A stretch of 27,661 nucleotides of DNA from a bacterium UBP6_UBA1196 (GTDB lineage: Bacteria; UBP6; UBA1177), in NCBI GenBank assembly GCA_002310035.1, contig DBYC01000043.1, positions 1 through 27,661 on the forward strand. Reading direction: 5' to 3'. Both the position numbers and the translations under genes were made by a program. Of the stretch, positions 23,035-27,661 are shown piece after piece (the stretch's first letter is position 1; every line of letters starts with the position of its first letter). The notes under the pieces were generated by a model, which saw only the letters and a list, made by a program, of their open reading frames with translations, was not told the origin of the DNA and ran no database searches.

Positions 23035-23723
23035 TTTTCTTTCGAAAGAGCTTTCCAGATAACAGCCGCAAGTGCAGCGCCGATGAGCGGAGCAACTATG
23101 AAGACCCAGAGCGATGCCATGGGAGCGGTGTTTCCGCCGATTGCAGCTACAACTGCCGGACCGAAGCTTCTAGCCGGGTTGACCGATGTTCCGGTAAGGC
23201 CGATGCCGAGAATGTGGATAAGAACAAGGGTGAAGCCGATGACTACGCCTGCAAACGAGCCGTGGTTGCCTTTCTTCGAGGTAACGCCCAAAATCGTGAA
23301 AACAAAGAAGAATGTAAGGACGATTTCGACGATGAGACCTGCAACTGCGCTTCCGTTTACACCTGCGAGACCGTTCGTGCCGAGTCCGCCGGTTTTGTCA
23401 GCAACGCCGCCGAGGCTGAAGATGAGTGCAAGAATTCCCGAGCCTGCAAGTGCGCCCAAGCACTGGGAAATTACATAACCGATGAAGTCTTTAACTGTCA
23501 TTCCGCCGGTCATAAGAACGCCGAGCGAAACAGCCGGGTTGATGTGGCAGCCGGAGATGTTGCCTACGCAGTAAGCCATTCCGACGATCGTGAGACCGAA
23601 TGCAAATGCGGTGAGAAGATAACCGCAGCCAGAAGCTGCATCGCAGCCGACAAGCATTGCCGTGCCGCAGCCGAGAGTTACAAGTGCACAAGTGCCGATA
23701 AATTCAGCAACATAGGATTTCAT
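23031..23723 (-). CDS. aqpZ: Aquaporin Z-type water channel
   Basis: A 230-residue six-helix membrane protein of the MIP family with both NPA loops: CHINPAVSL (Asn62) and SVNPARSFG (Asn182). The narrow-pore residues Phe42, His170, Thr179 and Arg185 match water-selective AqpZ (Phe43, His174, Thr183, Arg189), not glycerol facilitators. It would allow rapid water movement across the inner membrane. The ATG has a clear GGAGG site. It lies 33 bases after the thioredoxin-like gene and shares TTAA stop bases with the convergent TPR gene. Confidence 0.95.
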   Translation of the reverse strand: MKSYVAEFIGTCALVTLGCGTAMLVGCDAASGCGYLLTAFAFGLTIVGMAYCVGNISGCHINPAVSLGVLMTGGMTVKDFIGYVISQCLGALAGSGILALIFSLGGVADKTGGLGTNGLAGVNGSAVAGLIVEIVLTFFFVFTILGVTSKKGNHGSFAGVVIGFTLVLIHILGIGLTGTSVNPARSFGPAVVAAIGGNTAPMASLWVFIVAPLIGAALAAVIWKALSKEN

Positions 23724-23756
23724 AACAATTCCTCCAAAAAAAATTAGTAAAAAGGA

Positions 23757-24155
23757 CTATTTTTTTGCCGTTTTAGCCATTTTCTGCTCGACTTTTTCGA
23801 ACAGTTCCTGAATTTTAAGGTATCCGGCGACCCCTTCGATCATCTCAACAGGTTCGTCCTTGATGAAGATCCCGATTGTCGGGGCGGCTTTGATTTTGCA
23901 TGGAACGATGATTTTGCCTTCAGTGTCCTGCGCCAGATTGAAGGCTCCGACCCTTGCGCGCCCTTTGAAATCGGTCGCGAATTTGGTCAAAGTCGAATAA
24001 ACCATCGAGCAGGGCTGCGATTTTTCAACATAAAAATCAATGATTACGGGAACCGGCGAATTTTTCAAAGAGGGGTAGAAAGTTTCGTTCGAAAGTTCGA
24101 CCGGATAAATTTTTTCGTGCGGAAGCAGATCCTTTAAAATTTTAAAAAAACTCAT
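23757..24155 (-). CDS. Thioredoxin-fold protein lacking the catalytic CxxC (SxxC)
   Basis: A 132-residue protein. PVIIDFYVEKSQPCSMVYST aligns with the thioredoxin VDFWAxWCGPC region, but the site reads S46-Q-P-C49, so the attacking cysteine is serine. The cis-proline follows as AAPTIGIFI (Pro92). Another cysteine, Cys86 (VPCKIKAAP), is three residues before the APT segment's leading Ala-Ala region. No signal peptide is seen, so it is probably cytoplasmic. Without the first cysteine it is unlikely to be a normal disulfide reductase; a binding or regulatory role is possible. An AGGAG ribosome site overlaps the stop of the upstream acetyltransferase, eight bases away, so the two are probably co-transcribed. 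Confidence 0.72.
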   Translation of the reverse strand: MSFFKILKDLLPHEKIYPVELSNETFYPSLKNSPVPVIIDFYVEKSQPCSMVYSTLTKFATDFKGRARVGAFNLAQDTEGKIIVPCKIKAAPTIGIFIKDEPVEMIEGVAGYLKIQELFEKVEQKMAKTAKK

Positions 24156-24163
24156 TTTTTCTC

Positions 24164-24751
24164 CTAATGATCAGAAATTATGGAAACTTTTCCGTTTTTT
24201 AAAACATATTTTTTATTGTCGTAAGTATCGACGGCAGATCCGCTTTCGTCAAACTCAAGCTTGTTGCCGCTGATTCCGACCCAACCGTGACGGCGTGCCG
24301 GGACTCCGTAGACCAGAGCGAAATCGGGAACATCGCGGCTGACTACGCTGCCTGCGCCGACAAACGAATAATTTCCTATGGTCGTGCCGCAGACGATCGT
24401 GGAATTCGCGCCGATAGTCGCCCCTTTTTTCACCAGGGTTTTTTTGAATTCTTTCTTGCGCTCGATGAAGGCGCGCGGATTTATGACATTCGTGAAAACC
24501 ATCGACGGGCCGAGAAAGACATCGTCCTCGATTTCGACACTTTCGTAAACCGAAACATTGTTCTGGATTTTCACGCCGCTGCCGATCCTGACGTTCGCAC
24601 CGATCATGCAGTTCTGCCCGATGTTGCATCTTTCGCCGATGGAGGCATTTCTCAAAATGTGTGAAAAACACCAGATTTTTGTGTCTTTTCCGATAGTTAC
24701 ATTTTCGTCAACTATCGCTGTTTCGTGAACGAAATAATTTTTTTCCGTCAT
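24164..24751 (-). CDS. Left-handed beta-helix acetyltransferase, WbpD/WlbB-like
   Basis: A 195-residue hexapeptide-repeat protein. Repeats such as IGKDTKIWCFSHI, IGQNCMIGANVRIG and IGANSTIVCGTTIG build the beta-helix. VFLGPSMVFTNVINPRAFIE and LVYGVPARRHGWV are typical of UDP-2-acetamido-3-amino-2,3-dideoxy-D-glucuronate N-acetyltransferases, which use acetyl-CoA to finish the 3-acetamido group of surface-glycan sugars. No aminotransferase lies beside it. It is first in a minus-strand run with the thioredoxin-like and aquaporin genes. The ribosome site (TTGGAAAA) is weak. The Gfo/Idh gene 3.5 kb away could supply an earlier step. Confidence 0.85.
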   Translation of the reverse strand: MTEKNYFVHETAIVDENVTIGKDTKIWCFSHILRNASIGERCNIGQNCMIGANVRIGSGVKIQNNVSVYESVEIEDDVFLGPSMVFTNVINPRAFIERKKEFKKTLVKKGATIGANSTIVCGTTIGNYSFVGAGSVVSRDVPDFALVYGVPARRHGWVGISGNKLEFDESGSAVDTYDNKKYVLKNGKVSIISDH

Positions 24752-24884
24752 TTTTCCAAAACCAGAACCAAAAAACGCGGTATTTTACCAAAAATTTAAA
24801 AATTTGAAATAAATCCGAAAAACAATCTGTTAAACGACTGGGAAAGCTTCAGATGAATGAATCTGCGGCAAAAGTTTGCTTTTT

Positions 24885-24890
24885 TATAAT
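24885..24890 (+). promoter_or_regulatory. -10 element upstream of the GILT-like lipoprotein gene
   Basis: TATAAT lies 63 bases before the TTG start in a 202-base divergent gap. No good -35 was found at 16-18 bases, so only the -10 is claimed. Confidence 0.3.
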
Positions 24891-24940
24891 AAATGAATAT
24901 TATTTGCCGTTTTTTTGTAAATGGTCTTTTTTCACTTTTT

Positions 24941-24948
24941 AAAGGAGG
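24941..24948 (+). promoter_or_regulatory. Ribosome binding site that decides a TTG start
   Basis: AAAGGAGG is an unusually strong site, five bases before TTG 24954. That start gives a clean signal peptide (KKLLILASVFALCISMVVAC), while starting at 24921 would put the site inside the gene. Confidence 0.65.
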
Positions 24949-24953
24949 ATTTC

Positions 24954-26528
24954 TTGAAAAAATTATTGATTCTTGCTTCGGTTTTCGCACTTTGCATCAG
25001 CATGGTCGTTGCGTGCGGCGAAAAGAAAGAACCCGAAGCGAAAGAGAAAGTCAAACTTTCTTTCCACGTTATGAGTAAGTGTCCCTACGGTGTTCAGGTT
25101 ATGAACGCAATCAAACCGACACTCGACAAACTCGGCAATGCAGTTGATTTTGAGCTCAACTACATCGGCTACGAAAAGGACGGCGGCTGGATGCCGATGC
25201 ACGGTGCAACCGAGCGTCAGGGCGACAAAATTTTCCTTTGCGCGAAGAAACATCTCCCGAAGGATTACATGAATCTTATCGTCTGCATGAACAAGGAATC
25301 GAGAAAGATTCCAGACAACTATGAAAGCTGCGCGAAAGAGCTCAATCTTGATGTCGCTAAAGTCAATGCCTGCAAAGACGGCGACGAAGGCGAGCAGATC
25401 CTTCTTGAGAGCTACAAATTCTCGAAATCGAAAAACGCTAACGGTTCGCCCACGATTTTCCTTGCAGACCAGCCTTACAAAGGCGGAAGAACTTCCAACG
25501 ATTTCCTGAGAGCGATCTGCAACGAATACAAAACCGCGAAACCGGAAGTATGCAGCTCGATTCCTGAACCTGCTAAAATCAAAGTTACAGTCATTTCCGA
25601 CAAAAGATGCAAAGAGTGCAGACCGGAAGCTTTGATCAACCAGCTCAAAGGAATGTTCCCGGGGCTTATTCCGGAAACTCTTGATTACTCCGATGCTAAA
25701 GCGAAAGAACTTTACAAAACTTTCGCTGAAGCAGGATTCAAAACACTTCCTATCATAGCTTTCGAAGAAGCTGTCGAAAAAGAGGAAGATTACCAGAAAA
25801 TTTCGCGCTGGACAGTAAAAGCCGGCAATTCTATCCTTGTCAGAGTCGGTGCTAAATTTGACCCGACAAAAGAGATCTGCGACAACGGAATCGACGACAC
25901 CAACAACGGTAAAGTTGACTGTGCTGACGAAGACTGCAAAGACGAAATGGTCTGCAGAAAGGAAATGCCTGCGAGAGTCGACCTTTTCGTTATGAGCCAG
26001 TGCCCCTACGGTGTTATGGCGCTCAACGCAATGAAAGAAGTTTTCGAAGTTTTCAAGGATGACAAACTTGATTTCCATGTAAATTACATTGCAAACGAAA
26101 CCGAACCCGGCAAATTCCGTTCACTTCACGGACAGGGCGAAGTTGACGAGAACATCCGCGAACTCTGCGCGATCAAACACTACCCGAAAGACTACATGAA
26201 CTACATCTGGTGCCGCAACGAGAACATCAGAAGCAACGAATGGCAGAAATGCGCAACCGGCAAAATCAAAGCTGACGTTATCGAAAAATGCTTCAACGGC
26301 GACGAAGGCAAAAAACTCCACAGCGAGAACATCAAGCTCGGAAACGCTATCGGCATCGGCGGCAGCCCGACATGGCTCATCAACAACAAATATCAGGGCG
26401 GCGGCATTGCTGCGAACGATATCCAGAGACAGATCTGCGCTTACAACAAAGACCTTAAAGGCTGCGCAGCTGACAAAACCATCAAAGCAAGCGACAAACC
26501 TGTTCCACAGGGCGGTTGCGGCGAATAA
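24954..26528 (+). CDS. Lipoprotein with two GILT/DsbA-like CPYG domains and a central CxxC domain
   Basis: A 524-residue predicted lipoprotein (VVAC lipobox, Cys21). Domain A (about 33-200) and domain C (about 340-505) are clear repeats. Each begins with a strand plus CPYG (Cys43; Cys350) and then repeats six more cysteines in matching order (96, 111, 126, 140, 189, 200; 405, 420, 433, 446, 495, 504). Both share an H-G, (L)CA.KH.PKDYMN..., C.....GDEG..L, GSPT and Y.GG pattern, like the gamma-interferon-inducible lysosomal thiol reductase (GILT) fold, but the CxxC is CxxG. Between them, CKEC (219-222) lies in a third thioredoxin-like region, followed by a four-cysteine CDNGIDD...DCADEDC linker (309-334). 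It probably handles disulfides in the envelope. It converges with the activase gene. Confidence 0.78.
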   Translation: MKKLLILASVFALCISMVVACGEKKEPEAKEKVKLSFHVMSKCPYGVQVMNAIKPTLDKLGNAVDFELNYIGYEKDGGWMPMHGATERQGDKIFLCAKKHLPKDYMNLIVCMNKESRKIPDNYESCAKELNLDVAKVNACKDGDEGEQILLESYKFSKSKNANGSPTIFLADQPYKGGRTSNDFLRAICNEYKTAKPEVCSSIPEPAKIKVTVISDKRCKECRPEALINQLKGMFPGLIPETLDYSDAKAKELYKTFAEAGFKTLPIIAFEEAVEKEEDYQKISRWTVKAGNSILVRVGAKFDPTKEICDNGIDDTNNGKVDCADEDCKDEMVCRKEMPARVDLFVMSQCPYGVMALNAMKEVFEVFKDDKLDFHVNYIANETEPGKFRSLHGQGEVDENIRELCAIKHYPKDYMNYIWCRNENIRSNEWQKCATGKIKADVIEKCFNGDEGKKLHSENIKLGNAIGIGGSPTWLINNKYQGGGIAANDIQRQICAYNKDLKGCAADKTIKASDKPVPQGGCGE

Positions 26529-26617
26529 GTCTTAATTTCAAAAACCTTAATTTCTATCCTGTTTAAAAATCAGATTTTCTTGAAAAAAAACTTTTTGTGA
26601 ATCGTATCCGAAATCAG

Positions 26618-27661
26618 TTATTCTTTTTTCTGTTTCACCTGATGGGCGAATGCTTCGAGGCGGTTTTTGTTGTGAGTCGATTTCAGGCCTTCGTAAACAA
26701 GTGTGCAGATAGGTGTGTCGTCGGTATCCTTTCTCAAAGTCGAAGTGAGCGATTCTGTTACGGTGCCGAGCATACAGTTGTGGCACATGACATTCAAAAT
26801 TCCGTCTGCTTTTGCTTCGTGAAGTTCTCCGATGCGGCTTAAATTCAGGGTGAGAGCGCGGTCGATCGTGATGTCGATATGTTTTCCGACAGTCTTTTTG
26901 ATGAAGTTGAGGTCGCGCTCCTGCGGAGTTCTGATCGTGTCGGGAAAGTATCTGTCAATGAGGTGACGGCAGATTTTTACGGCAGGAAAAGTCCCTTTCG
27001 CGAGGAAACTTTTCACCTTTTTCCCTTCTTTCAAAAAGTCGTCCGATTTGAGTTCAAGCGCCATGAAGGTGAGGTCGATCATCGAGCAGGAGGGCCAAAC
27101 TTCAAAGCCCATGTTTTTGAGGTTTTCAAAAAGTTTTCCGTTCGAGTGTGCGTTTATTCTGGTGTAAACATCTCCTACAACGCCGATTTTTGGTTTCGTG
27201 CCGTTATCAGGAGTCAGTTTTATCGATTTCATCGCCTTGACGCCGCGTTTAATTGCTTTGAAAAATCCGCCTGTTTCAAGCCCTTTCTCGATCCCTGCAA
27301 GAACATCGCGGTAAACTTTTTCAACTTTACCGGTCTCCGCTTCGTAAGGCGTGATCTCTGTTTTCCACTTGAAAAAGCGATCGATCGCATAGATCCCGAG
27401 AGCCATTCTCGCAAGGTACTTGGGTCCCAGTTCCTTCATGTTTGTTTCGTCGGTGATATTCATGATCGTGACTTCACTGAGTCCCAGACGCTTGAGAACG
27501 AGATGCATCGCGATGATATACTGCGGAAGAAGGCATGCGCCGAAATAGGAGGGGCCAAAATAACACGCCTTTTCGGGCACGAAATCGGGCCGTTTCGCCG
27601 CTTTGAGCAGGTCTCCCACAAACGAAATGAAGGGGTGGCACTCTCTGCCGTAAGCGTATTT
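26618..27661 (-). CDS. 2-hydroxyacyl-CoA dehydratase activase-related protein, 5'-truncated by window edge
   Basis: The frame is open to the right edge (reading KYAYGRECHPFISFVGDLLK), so the true start is outside; the GTG at 27619 is only the first in-window candidate. The GRECHP...GDLL segment, YFGPSYFGACLLPQY, the central GVVGDVYTRIN, CSMIDLTFM and the final CHNCMLG...EGLKSTHNKNRLEAFAHQ pattern match the C-terminal region of COG3580/COG3581-type activase-related proteins. Related activases use ATP to pass an electron to 2-hydroxyacyl-CoA dehydratases or similar radical enzymes in anaerobes. Several cysteines may bind an iron-sulfur cluster. The substrate is unknown. It converges with the GILT-like gene over an 89-base gap in which no terminator was clear. 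Confidence 0.7.
   Translation of the reverse strand, partial: KYAYGRECHPFISFVGDLLKAAKRPDFVPEKACYFGPSYFGACLLPQYIIAMHLVLKRLGLSEVTIMNITDETNMKELGPKYLARMALGIYAIDRFFKWKTEITPYEAETGKVEKVYRDVLAGIEKGLETGGFFKAIKRGVKAMKSIKLTPDNGTKPKIGVVGDVYTRINAHSNGKLFENLKNMGFEVWPSCSMIDLTFMALELKSDDFLKEGKKVKSFLAKGTFPAVKICRHLIDRYFPDTIRTPQERDLNFIKKTVGKHIDITIDRALTLNLSRIGELHEAKADGILNVMCHNCMLGTVTESLTSTLRKDTDDTPICTLVYEGLKSTHNKNRLEAFAHQVKQKKE

Noticed and set aside
23019..23747. Plus-strand open frame opposite aquaporin
   Set aside because: The minus strand gives a full aquaporin with both NPA motifs; the plus-strand product is low in hydrophobic residues and has no family resemblance.
24868..24885. Small stem GCAA/TTGC followed by Ts, terminator-like
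   Set aside because: The stem has four pairs only and no gene ends upstream; it lies between divergent genes.
24963..26078. Minus-strand open frame opposite the GILT-like gene
   Set aside because: No ribosome site, no motifs, and the plus-strand gene has a signal peptide and repeated domains.
1..27661. CRISPR array, tRNA, rRNA, insertion sequence or defence island
   Set aside because: No regular spacer-repeat series, cloverleaf, transposase or terminal inverted repeats could be seen. The only phage-like item is the ORF6N gene.

Overview
The window looks like ordinary chromosome from a Gram-negative, probably anaerobic bacterium, with a few unusual accessory proteins. Five proteins carry or resemble lipoprotein and secreted-protein features: an EEP-fold protein, a DUF1566 protein on an acidic stalk, a TPR protein and a thiol-oxidoreductase protein all start with a lipobox. 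The acidic Asp/Glu linker and a CDNGIDD...DCADEDC linker are styles often seen in Myxococcota and other delta-proteobacteria-like lineages. The taxonomic guess is low confidence. Anaerobic life is suggested by a NrdG-type radical SAM activase, an FeS/FAD PyrK and a dehydratase-type CoA-activase homologue. No rRNA, tRNA, CRISPR array, insertion sequence or complete prophage was seen. No stretch without a gene exceeds 300 bases.

Layout, left to right. Positions 1-1056 hold the end of an AAA/DUF4143 ATPase. Next, on the minus strand, is a Phd/YefM antitoxin with a clear promoter, followed by a 23-codon remnant that looks like the tail of a RelE toxin. A three-gene plus-strand run (1659-4821) encodes a YdfG-like dehydrogenase, a radical SAM activase and an ABC1/UbiB kinase-like protein. 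A good promoter at 4854-4881 then starts a long co-directional run: trkA-trkH (potassium uptake), two glycosyltransferases, a GspE/PilB ATPase and two lipoproteins. After that come an acyl carrier protein, gmk, rsh and dapA; the last three are almost contiguous.

An AT-rich island (18481-20185) carries a protein with two ORF6N domains, tandem DNA repeats and intragenic palindromes. It is followed by a Gfo/Idh dehydrogenase, pyrK and a TPR lipoprotein, the last overlapping tail to tail with a minus-strand group (acetyltransferase, thioredoxin-like protein, aquaporin Z). A 524-residue lipoprotein with two GILT/DsbA-like domains then reads rightward, converging with an activase-family gene that runs off the right edge.

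Most interesting points: (1) the tandem GILT-like CPYG lipoprotein; (2) an Rsh enzyme whose hydrolase site is intact but whose synthetase site has several key substitutions; (3) the double ORF6N gene, where two palindromes with different sequences occupy the same place in each repeat; (4) an EEP-fold lipoprotein that has lost most catalytic residues and gained an eight-cysteine insert; (5) the decayed toxin-antitoxin locus. I did not find a convincing multi-gene system that is wholly new.
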